From Bacteriovoracaceae bacterium (lineage in GTDB: Bacteria > Bdellovibrionota > Bacteriovoracia > Bacteriovoracales > Bacteriovoracaceae), in NCBI GenBank assembly GCA_016786485.1, contig JAEUWD010000024.1, forward strand, positions 1-64,000: 64,000 nucleotides of DNA, read 5' to 3'. The position numbers and the translations under genes are program-made. The first letter of the stretch is position 1. Every line of letters begins with the position of its first letter. Shown here piece by piece: positions 36,934 through 46,160 of this stretch. The notes under the pieces were generated by a model, which was not told the DNA's origin, made no database searches, and worked only from the letters and a program-made list of their open reading frames with translations.

Positions 36934-38472
36934 TTATTTTTTGCCTAAGCGACTATTCTTCACACCGTAAGTGAAATAAATCGCAAAACCAATCGCCAAC
37001 CAAACGAATAATCGGAGCCATGTATCCATCGGTAAACCGTACATTACCCATAGACATGAGATCGCGCCTAATGGAGCAATCAACCAATAGGCCGGTACTC
37101 GGAATGGACGCTTAAGATCTGGATGTGTTTTACGAAGAATGAAGACACCTGCACAAACGAGGACGAATGCTAAAAGTGTTCCGATCGAAACAAGCTCACC
37201 AACTAAACTCATTGGCATCGCACCACCACAAAGTGCTACGAAAACACCAGTCGCAATAGTTGCAATATGTGGCGTATGAAACTTTTTATGAATTCTTTCA
37301 AACCATGGGAGTAAACCATCTTTACTCATAGCATAGAAGATTCGTGTTTGGGCCAGCATCATAACCAGGATAACTGAAGTTAAACCAGCAAGAGCACCAA
37401 ATTTCACAGTGCCTGAAATAAGCGCTTTTACACCCGCACTCCAACCATATTTAAGCGTAATGGCATCAACACCAACAGCAACTGGATCTGCAACGCCTAA
37501 TTCTTTATAGGGAACAACACCAGTCATAACCAGTGCCATAAGAATATAAACAGCAGTACAAATAACTAATGAACACAACATACCAATCGGAAGATCACGT
37601 TGCGGATTTTTTGTTTCTTGGGCCGTAGTCGATAAAGCATCAAAACCAATATAAGCAAAGAAAACAACACCGGCACCAGTTAAAACCCCTGGCCACCCAT
37701 AACTTAAATATTCTTGGCCATGGCGAACTGACATTGCTTCAGCAGGAACTAAACGAGCTAAACCACTTGCTGCTTCATTAGCAACCCAGTTAGCACTATC
37801 AACCACACTCCAACCAAGAGCGATAAAGGCAAGAATGATCGTCACTTTGACCACAACCACAATATTGTTAATGAATGAACTTTCTTTAATTCCGCGAAAC
37901 AGAACTGCCGTTACTAATAAAGCAATCAAAGACGCGGGAAGATTCCAAAGACCATGAACTTGAGAGCCATCCGCAAGTGTTACCATTTCCCATGGGCCTT
38001 TAGTAAAGAGCATGATAGTATCCGAAAAATGCCAGCCAAAAGTTTTAGTTAAAAGCGAAACGAAATAACCTGACCATGAAGCTGAAACGGTCACAGCACC
38101 AAAAGCGTATTCTAAAATTAAATCCCAACCAATAATCCAAGCGATGAACTCACCAAGTGTAGCGTATGAATAAGCATAAGCTGAACCCGAAACCGGCACC
38201 ATTGCTGCCATTTCAGCGTAGCAAAGACCAGCGAAAGCACACAAAATCCCGCCAAGCGCGAAACTATAAACAATCCCAGGACCAGCATAATTAGCAGCTG
38301 CAACCCCAGTTAAAGAGAAAATCCCTGCACCTATAATGGCGCCTATCCCCAACATCGTAATACTAAAAGCATTTAAATGACGTTTAAACCCGCCAGAACC
38401 TTCTTCTATATTTGGATCGTGTGCATCCTTAATCAACTGAGCAATATTCTTCTTCGCGAAAAGTTTAGACAT
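36934..38472 (-). CDS. APC-family (CAT-like) amino acid permease
   Basis: A 512-residue transporter with 12 or more hydrophobic segments. The start FSITMLGIGAIIGAGIFSLTG holds the APC GxG substrate loop, followed by FALGGILCAFAGLCYAEMAAMVPVSGSAYAYSY and AYIGFDALSTTAQETKNPQRDLP. These match the cationic amino acid transporter branch (YfnA-like). Monocistronic with a GGAG site upstream. Confidence 0.94.
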   Translation of the reverse strand: MSKLFAKKNIAQLIKDAHDPNIEEGSGGFKRHLNAFSITMLGIGAIIGAGIFSLTGVAAANYAGPGIVYSFALGGILCAFAGLCYAEMAAMVPVSGSAYAYSYATLGEFIAWIIGWDLILEYAFGAVTVSASWSGYFVSLLTKTFGWHFSDTIMLFTKGPWEMVTLADGSQVHGLWNLPASLIALLVTAVLFRGIKESSFINNIVVVVKVTIILAFIALGWSVVDSANWVANEAASGLARLVPAEAMSVRHGQEYLSYGWPGVLTGAGVVFFAYIGFDALSTTAQETKNPQRDLPIGMLCSLVICTAVYILMALVMTGVVPYKELGVADPVAVGVDAITLKYGWSAGVKALISGTVKFGALAGLTSVILVMMLAQTRIFYAMSKDGLLPWFERIHKKFHTPHIATIATGVFVALCGGAMPMSLVGELVSIGTLLAFVLVCAGVFILRKTHPDLKRPFRVPAYWLIAPLGAISCLWVMYGLPMDTWLRLFVWLAIGFAIYFTYGVKNSRLGKK

Positions 38473-38547
38473 AAGGGTCTCCTCGATTATTTAAAAAAAT
38501 TTATGCTAACAGCTAAAAGAAGGATTTTGAAGGGTTTTTTGTATTAA

Positions 38548-40101
38548 TTACTCAGCTAAAAATGTCTTCCAAACCGGAATTTTGGACTTTGAAATTTTCT
38601 TAAACTGGCGAAACTCTACCCATGGAGCGCTCAGAGAGTTTTCGCGGGCCTTTGGAAAAACATCACAATCAGAAATATCGACCTTACAGGCAAAAATATC
38701 GTCCTCGTTTAACGAAACCAGATCAAAATATTTAAGCGGTGAAAGGTCTAGCGGTTCTTCACGAGAAAAAATGACTGCACGGCCAGTCGCTGGATGTAGC
38801 ATAACCGAACCATTTTCTGGAATTAAATTGGCCAATAACGGTGGTGGATTTTGAAAAGGTTTAAGTCCTGAACTCGGCATATAGTTATGACGTAAAGACT
38901 CTGAATAGTTTTGAATTTTTTGCCAAGTCAGCATCGAGTTATGAGATTTCATCACGGCAACTGCGCCTGCGACTAACGCTGCAGCATTCGATGAACCACT
39001 CGTTTCATTCCCATTCGTAAATTGGACTTTCGAATTCATCACCACAAAATCCGGCTTCATTCGTTTATCTTGAGTTGGGCCAACGGCCGAAAGTTTTGAC
39101 TGATCGCCAATAGTAATAACTTGGGCATTGTCCGCAGGAGGCATGATTTCTTGTCCAACCCGTGCATCGGTAAAAATAATCGACTCAGGTTTTTCATCAC
39201 TAATCACAATACGGAAAGTATCTGACGGTAGAAAACCTTCTGACTTACGAGTGATACGCGCGCGATAGACACCACGTTCAAGCAATTTTAAAGAAACACT
39301 CTCACGAGCATAACATGATCGTTTATCGTTTTGATTTTTTGTATCAGGTGCTTCACCTTTTTGAACAAAAGTACTACTCGCGACCACTTCATCTTTCGCA
39401 TTCAAGATTTCCAGATCCATATCTTTAGCACTACATTCGAATTCGCTCTCAGCAAAATCATTCCATGTCAGAGTCACGGTGAAATTATTTTCATCTAAAC
39501 GATTATTGAAGCTAAAAACTTTTTTCTTCTCGCCAATCGAACCAGTATAAACATGCGCGCCGAGATTTCCAGCAGCATTAATCCAAATAATTCCAGCTTC
39601 CGTGGCACGATTGACGACTTCGTTAATAAAACCTTTGCCGTCAAAGTTACTACCAAACATCCAAACCTGAGAATACAGCACAATATCAACTTCTTCTTTA
39701 ACCACAAAATCGACTGCGGCTTTAAAGTTGGTAAAGCCATTGGTATTTACTAAATAAATCTTTGGACCAGTCGCCGTTTTTCCAGTCACGGCCCATAAAA
39801 TCTGTGCCATTCCAAGTCCGTGCGAACTGTTTGACTGTGTCTTCAGAGGTCCTTCAATATACTCGGCAGAATCTGGCAACATGCCTGAACCGGCAACAAA
39901 ACCAGCAAAGCCATTATCGAGAACCGCGACTTTAATATTTGAAAGATTTCTTGAAGCAGAAATATTACCGAGCCGTTTTTTAAGTTCGCTTGGATTAACA
40001 ATTTCTGTATAGGCTTGAAGTTGAGAAGTAAAAAAAACTGTCAGCAAAAAGATTACGAACGAATATACCTTAGTAATTTTCGGCTGACAGTTCATATGCA
40101 T
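38548..40101 (-). CDS. Exported subtilisin-like (S8) serine protease
   Basis: A 517-residue protein with a signal peptide ending QLQA (start may be the third codon, also Met). Catalytic residues fit S8: Asp62 in VAVLDNG, His94 in SSHGLGMAQ, oxyanion Asn179 in NAAGN and Ser371 in GSSNAAALVAGA, where the usual GTSMAAP is altered. A beta-sandwich insertion (about 195-300) separates Asn and Ser. No propeptide domain is obvious. Likely periplasmic or secreted and active. It is followed closely upstream by a small secreted gene (4 nt apart). Confidence 0.85.
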   Translation of the reverse strand: MHMNCQPKITKVYSFVIFLLTVFFTSQLQAYTEIVNPSELKKRLGNISASRNLSNIKVAVLDNGFAGFVAGSGMLPDSAEYIEGPLKTQSNSSHGLGMAQILWAVTGKTATGPKIYLVNTNGFTNFKAAVDFVVKEEVDIVLYSQVWMFGSNFDGKGFINEVVNRATEAGIIWINAAGNLGAHVYTGSIGEKKKVFSFNNRLDENNFTVTLTWNDFAESEFECSAKDMDLEILNAKDEVVASSTFVQKGEAPDTKNQNDKRSCYARESVSLKLLERGVYRARITRKSEGFLPSDTFRIVISDEKPESIIFTDARVGQEIMPPADNAQVITIGDQSKLSAVGPTQDKRMKPDFVVMNSKVQFTNGNETSGSSNAAALVAGAVAVMKSHNSMLTWQKIQNYSESLRHNYMPSSGLKPFQNPPPLLANLIPENGSVMLHPATGRAVIFSREEPLDLSPLKYFDLVSLNEDDIFACKVDISDCDVFPKARENSLSAPWVEFRQFKKISKSKIPVWKTFLAE

Positions 40102-40104
40102 TTT

Positions 40105-40533
40105 TTAGAACCAATAGTAGTAATAATACCAACTATTACCCCAGTTATAATTGAAATAAGGCTGGTAATAAAAATTGTACGTATTAAAACCCCAGTTATA
40201 TCGGAAACCAAAATTGTAGTTATAACCCCAATTCGGGTTGTAAAAGTAGAACCATGATTCAGTTGAAGTCACTTGGTCTAACTCATTATATGTTACCAAA
40301 TTTGTGACTTTATTTTCAGCTACGACATATTTTTCAATAGCTGCTTCAGCCGATGCCGCGTTATCAACTTTGATTGAAGGCGAAACTTTGTAAACTTCAA
40401 CTTTACCATTTTCGTCAACACGAACAACAATTTCCTTCGGTGCTAAGTTTTGCGGATCTAATTCTGTTTGAGCTTGGGCCAAATTTAAAGTTAAAAAGAT
40501 TGCCCATAAAATACTTAGAGATAGAAAATTCAT
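40105..40533 (-). CDS. Small exported protein with Asn/Tyr/Trp-rich tail
   Basis: A 142-residue protein with a signal peptide (LSILWAIFLTLNLAQAQ). The middle is a mixed region with VRVDENGKVEVYKVSPS. The last 45 residues consist almost only of Tyr, Asn, Trp, Phe and Gly (repeats of the NYNWG/FRYNWG kind) and end YYYYYWF. Such tails suggest aggregation, amyloid-like or surface adhesion behaviour. It lies 3 nt before the S8 protease gene, so they form an operon. GGGG ribosome site present. Confidence 0.75.
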   Translation of the reverse strand: MNFLSLSILWAIFLTLNLAQAQTELDPQNLAPKEIVVRVDENGKVEVYKVSPSIKVDNAASAEAAIEKYVVAENKVTNLVTYNELDQVTSTESWFYFYNPNWGYNYNFGFRYNWGFNTYNFYYQPYFNYNWGNSWYYYYYWF

Positions 40534-40676
40534 ACACGTTCCCCTTGTCTAAAAAATTTAAAGGTCAGAACGTTGTTAACACGGTGAGCAAGCGCTAACA
40601 ACTTTTTCTTTAGGGGATAGTGTATTTTCTACAGATTTGTAAAAATTATAAGGCGCTCAGATTTAAAATCAGCCCA

Positions 40677-41666
40677 TTACGTGCACTTACGTTCTTCGAT
40701 AACTAAATGAGCAATTGAAAATTTTTCTTGGATACGGGGACGATAAAAATCACTGCCCTTAAGATTCTGATTCGAAACAACTAGCTCACAAGCGTGGGCA
40801 TTAGGGGCGATTCGCCAGACATGCAAATCTAAAATCTCGAGACTCCTCTCTTCTGGAAAAAGCTTTTGGATATCATCACTACTGATGTCTTTTGAAGGCC
40901 CATCTAATAGTTCCCAGACCGTAGCTTTTGAAAGTCCGTAGGCCCATTTCAAAATAACCAGGCCACCAACGATTCCCATTAACGGATCGGCCCAATTGGC
41001 CTGAAAATACCTACCCATTAAAAGGGCCACAATCGCCAAGACCGAAGTGAAGGCATCCGCAATAACGTGAACGAGAGCACTCTTATGATTATGATCCTGC
41101 TCATGCTTGTGTTCATGAACATGGTCATGTCCATGATCGTGATTGCATTGATGATGATGGTGAGTCGTGGCTTGCACCGGAGTAAACGTAGTCCCATGAT
41201 CATGGTCATGATGATCCATTAAAATCAGCGCTGAAAGCAGGTTGACCACAAAACCAATAACAGAAACTGTAATCGCCGTTTGAAAATGAATGACCTCAGG
41301 AGCAAAAAAACGTTCGATCGATTCAGCAATCATAAAAAGCGCGATGATCCCTAACATCAGGGCACTCGTGTATCCACCGAGTGGAACTAATTTTCCTGTG
41401 CCGAATGAAAAAATACGATTAAGTTTTTCTGAGCGGGCCAATTTATAAACGATGACCGCGATGCCTAAAGCACCCACATGACTTCCCATATGCCAGCCAT
41501 CAGCGAGCAATGCCATGGAACCAGTAATATAGCCGTAAACGATTTCAAAAATCATGGTAATAAAAGTCAGTGCCACCACGATGGTGATTTTCTTTTCGTT
41601 ACTCACTAATTTTTTGTCATTAATAATGTAATTATGCTGATGTTTCATACATATATGATGGATCAT
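40677..41666 (-). CDS. dmeF: DmeF-type cation diffusion facilitator
   Basis: A 329-residue CDF exporter with six transmembrane helices. Diagnostic DmeF-like segments are SMALLADGWHMGSHVGALG (HxxxH where zinc CDFs usually have HxxxD) and FSFGTGKLVPLGGYTSALML. TM5 has HVIADAFTSVL (HxxxD). A His/Asp-rich loop of about 45 residues lies between TM4 and TM5. Cobalt, nickel or iron export is expected from the subfamily. The start may be the internal ATG six codons later; neither has a clear ribosome site. Confidence 0.85.
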   Translation of the reverse strand: MIHHICMKHQHNYIINDKKLVSNEKKITIVVALTFITMIFEIVYGYITGSMALLADGWHMGSHVGALGIAVIVYKLARSEKLNRIFSFGTGKLVPLGGYTSALMLGIIALFMIAESIERFFAPEVIHFQTAITVSVIGFVVNLLSALILMDHHDHDHGTTFTPVQATTHHHHQCNHDHGHDHVHEHKHEQDHNHKSALVHVIADAFTSVLAIVALLMGRYFQANWADPLMGIVGGLVILKWAYGLSKATVWELLDGPSKDISSDDIQKLFPEERSLEILDLHVWRIAPNAHACELVVSNQNLKGSDFYRPRIQEKFSIAHLVIEERKCT

Positions 41667-41845
41667 TTTTTGAGGTTTGTCTCTTTATTGAGCGACTCGA
41701 AAGGAGCCTTGCCGTGAAAGGCCAGTAGGACTTCTTTTTCCTCATAAAAGCGGATTTATAACAAATTTATATTTTTTTCAAAGCTATTTACACACCGTGC
41801 AATAACTAGATAAGACTCGTATTAAATAAAGAAAAAAAATAGTCT

Positions 41846-42640
41846 ATGCACTATTACAAAGCAACGATTCAATACGATGGAACTGATTACGCTGGTTTTC
41901 AGTGGCAAAAAAACGCGCCAACCATTCAAAGTGATCTCAATCAAGCGATCCAACAAATTCTGAGTGGTAAAGTCACAACCATGGGAGCTTCACGGACAGA
42001 TACTGGCGTTCATGCGCTGGAACAAGTCGTGAAAATTTCTTGCGAACATCCACTCGAACCTGAAATTTTTCTGACTGAACTTCGCCGTACCCTTCCACCA
42101 CAAATCAAATGTTTGCAAATAACAACTTGCCATGGTGAATTCAAACCCGCCAAAGAACCTGTTAGCAAAGAATATCGTTACTATTTTACGAATATAAAAT
42201 CAGCTGCACCCGATTGTCGTTTCCTCACAAATTATTATTACCCACTCAATATTGAAAAAATGCAACAGTGTGTGGCCCTACTAATTGGCACACATAACTT
42301 TCAAAATTTCTACTCTACTGGTAGCAACGTCACGAGTACTGTTCGAGAAATATTTGTTAGTGAATTAACACAAGTTAACCCGCAAACTTTTTTTGCAGAT
42401 TCTCCCCTCTTTCATATTCCTGATGAGCTACAAATTTGTTATCAATTGAAAATTGTTGGCAAAGGTTTTCTGAAGCAAATGATTCGTCATTTGATGAGTG
42501 CGCTATGGTTGGTGGGAAGTGAAAAAATGACCGTCAAAGAATTTATGCAATTGCTAGAGGGCCCCAAGCAAGAAAAGAGAAAGTGGAAACCGGCGGTGGC
42601 CAAAGGACTTTTTCTTTATCAAATATCTTATCGAGATTAG
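41846..42640 (+). CDS. truA: tRNA pseudouridine synthase A
   Basis: A 264-residue TruA. The catalytic Asp is in GASRTDTGVHALEQVVKI, after the N-terminal ATIQYDGTDYAGFQWQ. Family segments HNFQNFYSTGS and FLKQMIRHLMSALWLVG are present. It isomerises U38-40 in the tRNA anticodon arm. The ribosome site is weak (AAAGAAAAAA). Convergent with the next gene. Confidence 0.95.
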   Translation: MHYYKATIQYDGTDYAGFQWQKNAPTIQSDLNQAIQQILSGKVTTMGASRTDTGVHALEQVVKISCEHPLEPEIFLTELRRTLPPQIKCLQITTCHGEFKPAKEPVSKEYRYYFTNIKSAAPDCRFLTNYYYPLNIEKMQQCVALLIGTHNFQNFYSTGSNVTSTVREIFVSELTQVNPQTFFADSPLFHIPDELQICYQLKIVGKGFLKQMIRHLMSALWLVGSEKMTVKEFMQLLEGPKQEKRKWKPAVAKGLFLYQISYRD

Positions 42641-42641
42641 A

Positions 42642-43244
42642 TTATCTTTTGTCCGCTGGATTCAAACGAGATCGTCTGACTTGTTTATAAACTCGTAAAT
42701 CCAATTTGTTTTTCTTGAAGGTTGTAATATCAAATTTCTTTAAATCAAATTGTTGTTCTTCACTACGAAATTGCACTAGATCATTGAAGCCTTGGTTATC
42801 AATAATTTCAGTGCCTTCATAATTGTAATTAATAAAAATATCTTGTTTTCCGTCTGCACATTGAAGTTGGAAAGTATAAAGAGCATCTTCCCACCCACTG
42901 ATTTTACTCGCATTGGTCGCAATTAATTGTAATTTCAGTTTTTCACAACCGTTAAAATAGCTATTTTGCTCGCATTGTACGATTCCTTGAATTCCGGCCG
43001 TGTGATTCGCAAGCTTGCCTAACGTTTTATGTTCAACATAATTATAGCTGCTGTAGATCCAAACATTGTGTTTATGTATCTGGCATTTATAGTGATCTAA
43101 AACATCGGCGGTATTACGACCAATACTTTCAACACGATCACCACGACCGATATTAGAGGCAAAGATATCGATCTCAACCGGGATTTGGTCTGCAAAAGCG
43201 GTGCTTGAAATAAGGCCAATGAATAGAAGCAGTATAGATTTCAT
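42642..43244 (-). CDS. Secreted protein of unknown function
   Basis: The ATG at 43244 gives a clean signal peptide (MKSILLLFIGLISSTAFA) and 200 residues; the ATG at 43280 would add 12 residues without one. The mature part is beta-rich with five cysteines. No family recognised. It lies downstream of the cco operon on the same strand, 75 nt after the TauE/SafE-like stop, so it could be read through from it, but no functional link is visible. Confidence 0.75.
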   Translation of the reverse strand: MKSILLLFIGLISSTAFADQIPVEIDIFASNIGRGDRVESIGRNTADVLDHYKCQIHKHNVWIYSSYNYVEHKTLGKLANHTAGIQGIVQCEQNSYFNGCEKLKLQLIATNASKISGWEDALYTFQLQCADGKQDIFINYNYEGTEIIDNQGFNDLVQFRSEEQQFDLKKFDITTFKKNKLDLRVYKQVRRSRLNPADKR

Positions 43245-43319
43245 ATTAGCGCATTGTATCATTAATCGATAAAAACCCAAGAATTACTATCATTTTTGTA
43301 AACATTTCACTCTCATATT

Positions 43320-44024
43320 CTAATGACAGCGATGGACCTTTTGTTCTGGTGTGGTCGAAGCACTCTGTGTCCAAGGATAAGCATATAAACGAGTCGCAAT
43401 CGTCGTAAGTCCAATAAAAATAAAAACCAGTGCATAAACTTTTGGCAGACGTTTTTTCAAAGGTTTTAAAATCTTTTTTACCACTTGAGGTGCGGCCACC
43501 ATCGCAGGTAACGTACCTAACCAAAAAAATAAAAGCGAAAGCATAACATACTGAAATTCGCCTAAGGCCACGGCTGCTAACAAGACACCGTAAACAAGTC
43601 CACAAGGCAACATAATGGATATCAGTCCTATAAAAAAAGAGTGAAATGGACTTTCTTTTGAAACCAAATGGCGAAAAGAATATTGATATATTTTACGTAA
43701 AAAATTAGGGAGCGGAATTTCGGCTTTTCTTCCCTGATAACTTTGAATTCCCCAATATATAAAAAGTAAGCCTAAAATCAAGCCTGAGGTCAGTACCCCT
43801 GACTGCAAAGTAAAAACTTCTTTTAACAAAGAACCAAAAGCGAAGGCCATCGCACCGAGAATCGAATATCCCACCAGCCTACCGGTTTGATAAATCAAAA
43901 CGTCTTTTGGATTATGACAGCTTGCTGTGACTAAGCCTCCACACATGCCTACACAGTGAAGACTGCCAGAGATTCCGGCGATAAAAGAAGCATAAGGTAG
44001 TAAATGATTAGTTAGGTCCAACAA
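43320..44024 (-). CDS. TauE/SafE-like (DsbD_2) membrane protein of cbb3 operon
   Basis: A 234-residue membrane protein with six hydrophobic segments and the family marker GISGSLHCVGMCGGLV near the N-terminus and MLPCGLVYGVL in the middle. Members of this 'sulfite exporter TauE/SafE' group commonly end cbb3 operons and are thought to assist copper or thiol handling during oxidase assembly. Overlaps ccoG by 17 nt. Confidence 0.85.
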   Translation of the reverse strand: MLDLTNHLLPYASFIAGISGSLHCVGMCGGLVTASCHNPKDVLIYQTGRLVGYSILGAMAFAFGSLLKEVFTLQSGVLTSGLILGLLFIYWGIQSYQGRKAEIPLPNFLRKIYQYSFRHLVSKESPFHSFFIGLISIMLPCGLVYGVLLAAVALGEFQYVMLSLLFFWLGTLPAMVAAPQVVKKILKPLKKRLPKVYALVFIFIGLTTIATRLYAYPWTQSASTTPEQKVHRCH

Positions 44025-45399
44025 GGGTAACCTCCTTTTCTGAAAAGACTAACTGAGATTTATGATCGATAGCTTGTACCGTGGCCTTGAATTTACCAGC
44101 GTTAAGTAAATCTGAATGAAAACGGAAAAAGACGACGATTTTTTTTTCCGCTTTATCGAGCTCCACAGGTTGTTTAGGAGTAATAATCTCAATTTTATTG
44201 GCCAGTTCAGGTTCTTGAATTTTTAAATCTACTGAAAGATGTTCACGTCCTTGGTGCGATAATTTCAGTTGAAATTGATTCATAATTTTTCCTTCTTGAG
44301 TCATGCTATAAGGCAACTTTGCTCTAAGAAAAACTAGTTTTAATTTTGTCGATGAATGTAAAAAATAAATAAAGGCCGTCAGCAAGATTAAAGAAATTGA
44401 AAAATAAATTCGACTACGAGGAGTGAAAACCTTGTGTTGCTCTTTACTTTCAGAATTGTATTTGATCAGACCACGAGGCTTTTTTATCTTATCCATGACA
44501 TTGTCACAAGCATCGATACAGCGAGTACAGTGAATGCATTCCAACTGTGTTCCTCTTCGTATATCAATACCGGTCGGACAAACTTTGACACATAAATAAC
44601 AATTAACACAATCGCCTTGAGCGCCTTTTTCAGAGCTACCAAACCGTGGCTCGCCTCGTTTTGCATCGTAGGCCACAACTAATGAATTTTCATCCATCAT
44701 GACCGATTGAATTCTGCCGTAGGGACACATAATGATGCAGAATTGCTCTCGAAACCAACCAAAATCAAAAAGAAAAATACCCGTCACTGTCATGGTGGTC
44801 AAAAAAAGACCCCAATTTTCCAGTGGCGACCCCATTGTTTTTAATAACAATTCACGCGGGCCAAGGAGATATCCTATAAAAGTATGAGCTATGTGAAGTG
44901 ACAACAAGACAAATAAAAACCATTTCAAACCACGCTTAAAAATTTTATGCGCATTCCAGCTTGAAGCATCGAGTTCGCGTTGCTGCTTAGGCGTGCCCTC
45001 AATAAAAGTTTCGATCTTAAGAAAAAGCGCCTGTATAAAAACCGTTTGCGGACAGGCCCAACCACACCATACTCTTCCATAGACACTGGTGATAAAGGCC
45101 ATCATGAACAAAAGGCATGCAGCCGCTAAAAACATCAGGACAGGTTCCATACCGTAAAGAGTTTCTCCTAAAAAAGTAAACTCACGATGAAAAATATCGA
45201 TCTGAAGTGCAGGTTTGCCCTTAATATTAATCCAAGGTAAAACCAGATAGATTCCAATCAAGAACCAAAAGAAAACTGAACGACGTTTTTGCCACTTGCC
45301 GTTTATTTCTTGAGGATGCAAATAAACGCGATTACCATCGACATCAGTCGTTGCAAGTCTTTCCGGATCAAGTTCGAAAATACTTTTACTTGTCGACAA
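44008..45399 (-). CDS. ccoG: cbb3 oxidase accessory protein CcoG (FixG/RdxA)
   Basis: A 463-residue membrane protein with about five transmembrane helices, CGWACPQTVF in the second, and two 4Fe-4S sites (CVNCYLCVKVCPTG and CIHCTRCIDACD, near residues 260-305). A periplasmic Ig-like C-terminus follows a helix at about 330-350. CcoG reduces Cu(II) to Cu(I) for the oxidase CuB site. Overlaps ccoP by 14 nt. No separate ccoH/fixH gene follows. Confidence 0.95.
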   Translation of the reverse strand: MSTSKSIFELDPERLATTDVDGNRVYLHPQEINGKWQKRRSVFFWFLIGIYLVLPWINIKGKPALQIDIFHREFTFLGETLYGMEPVLMFLAAACLLFMMAFITSVYGRVWCGWACPQTVFIQALFLKIETFIEGTPKQQRELDASSWNAHKIFKRGLKWFLFVLLSLHIAHTFIGYLLGPRELLLKTMGSPLENWGLFLTTMTVTGIFLFDFGWFREQFCIIMCPYGRIQSVMMDENSLVVAYDAKRGEPRFGSSEKGAQGDCVNCYLCVKVCPTGIDIRRGTQLECIHCTRCIDACDNVMDKIKKPRGLIKYNSESKEQHKVFTPRSRIYFSISLILLTAFIYFLHSSTKLKLVFLRAKLPYSMTQEGKIMNQFQLKLSHQGREHLSVDLKIQEPELANKIEIITPKQPVELDKAEKKIVVFFRFHSDLLNAGKFKATVQAIDHKSQLVFSEKEVTLVGPN

Positions 45400-45979
45400 T
45401 CTTTTCTCCCTGTGGCTTTTTGCCTTTTTTGAAAGTATTTTTAAAAGTCATGACATAACTTACGGCCTGATAAATTTCGTCTTTAGAAATAACTTCTGAC
45501 CAGATTGGCATTCCATTTTCTTCCGATCCATTAAAGATCACTGAATAGATCGACTCTGGTGTACCTTTAGCTATTAGCCAGTAATCGTCAGTTAAATTTG
45601 GCCCCGTATCCCCGACACCATCTTTCAAATGACAAGGCAGACAGTTAATTTCATAAACTTCTTTGCCTTTCTCAAGACCACCGTCTGCAATAATTTTTTG
45701 ATAGTATGAGTCGTCGAAAAGAGATTCTTTTCGTTTAAATTCAGTCTGCTTCACTATAATCTCAGAATATTCCGTTTGAAACTCTTCGACTAAAGTCGGA
45801 CCTCCCATGAATTGGTAATAGACAAAATATCCGATGGAAAAAACAATTGAAATGGCCCAAATCGTATTCCACCAACTCGGTAAAGGGTGATTGAGTTCTT
45901 GAATATTGTCATAGTTATGATCAAGTAAAAGATGTTTTTCATCTTCTTTGACTTCAATTTTTTCCTCAGTATTATTCAT
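45386..45979 (-). CDS. ccoP: cbb3 oxidase subunit III, short mono-haem CcoP
   Basis: A 197-residue protein. The N-terminus has the CcoP signature HNYDNIQELNHPLPSWW before a single transmembrane helix (about residues 40-60). Only one c-type haem site is present (CLPCH near residue 115), with Met in NGMPIW as likely axial ligand. Proteobacterial CcoP has two CxxCH sites and about 300 residues, so the second haem domain is missing. Overlaps ccoQ by 8 nt. Confidence 0.9.
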   Translation of the reverse strand: MNNTEEKIEVKEDEKHLLLDHNYDNIQELNHPLPSWWNTIWAISIVFSIGYFVYYQFMGGPTLVEEFQTEYSEIIVKQTEFKRKESLFDDSYYQKIIADGGLEKGKEVYEINCLPCHLKDGVGDTGPNLTDDYWLIAKGTPESIYSVIFNGSEENGMPIWSEVISKDEIYQAVSYVMTFKNTFKKGKKPQGEKIVDK

Positions 45980-46160
45980 ATAAATTCCTTTTATGTTTTA
46001 CTTCATCCACCAAGGGAATCTCTGCCATTTGCTGAAAGAAATTTTTATTTTGCGACCGATAGGTCCACCAAAAATAAATGATAAAACAAATGACAAAAAG
46101 AATAAGTGCACTCACTGGTAACCATGGCATATCAAAATGTTGTAATGCTTGTTGTTTCAT
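45972..46160 (-). CDS. ccoQ: CcoQ-like small cbb3 oxidase subunit
   Basis: A 62-residue protein with one transmembrane helix (PVSALILFVICFIIYFWWTY), sitting between ccoNO and ccoP, the usual position and size of CcoQ, which stabilises CcoP association. Sequence identity to CcoQ is not strong, so the name rests on context. One-base overlap with ccoNO. Confidence 0.8.
   Translation of the reverse strand: MKQQALQHFDMPWLPVSALILFVICFIIYFWWTYRSQNKNFFQQMAEIPLVDEVKHKRNLYE

Noticed and set aside
40015-40257. 80-codon Ile/Val-rich plus-strand frame
   Set aside because: Antisense to the aromatic tail gene and the protease signal peptide; compositional artefact.
40572-40602. GTTGTTA...TAACAAC with following T run as a terminator
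   Set aside because: 17-nt loop, no plus-strand gene upstream, and it lies in the promoter region of the 40105-40533 gene.
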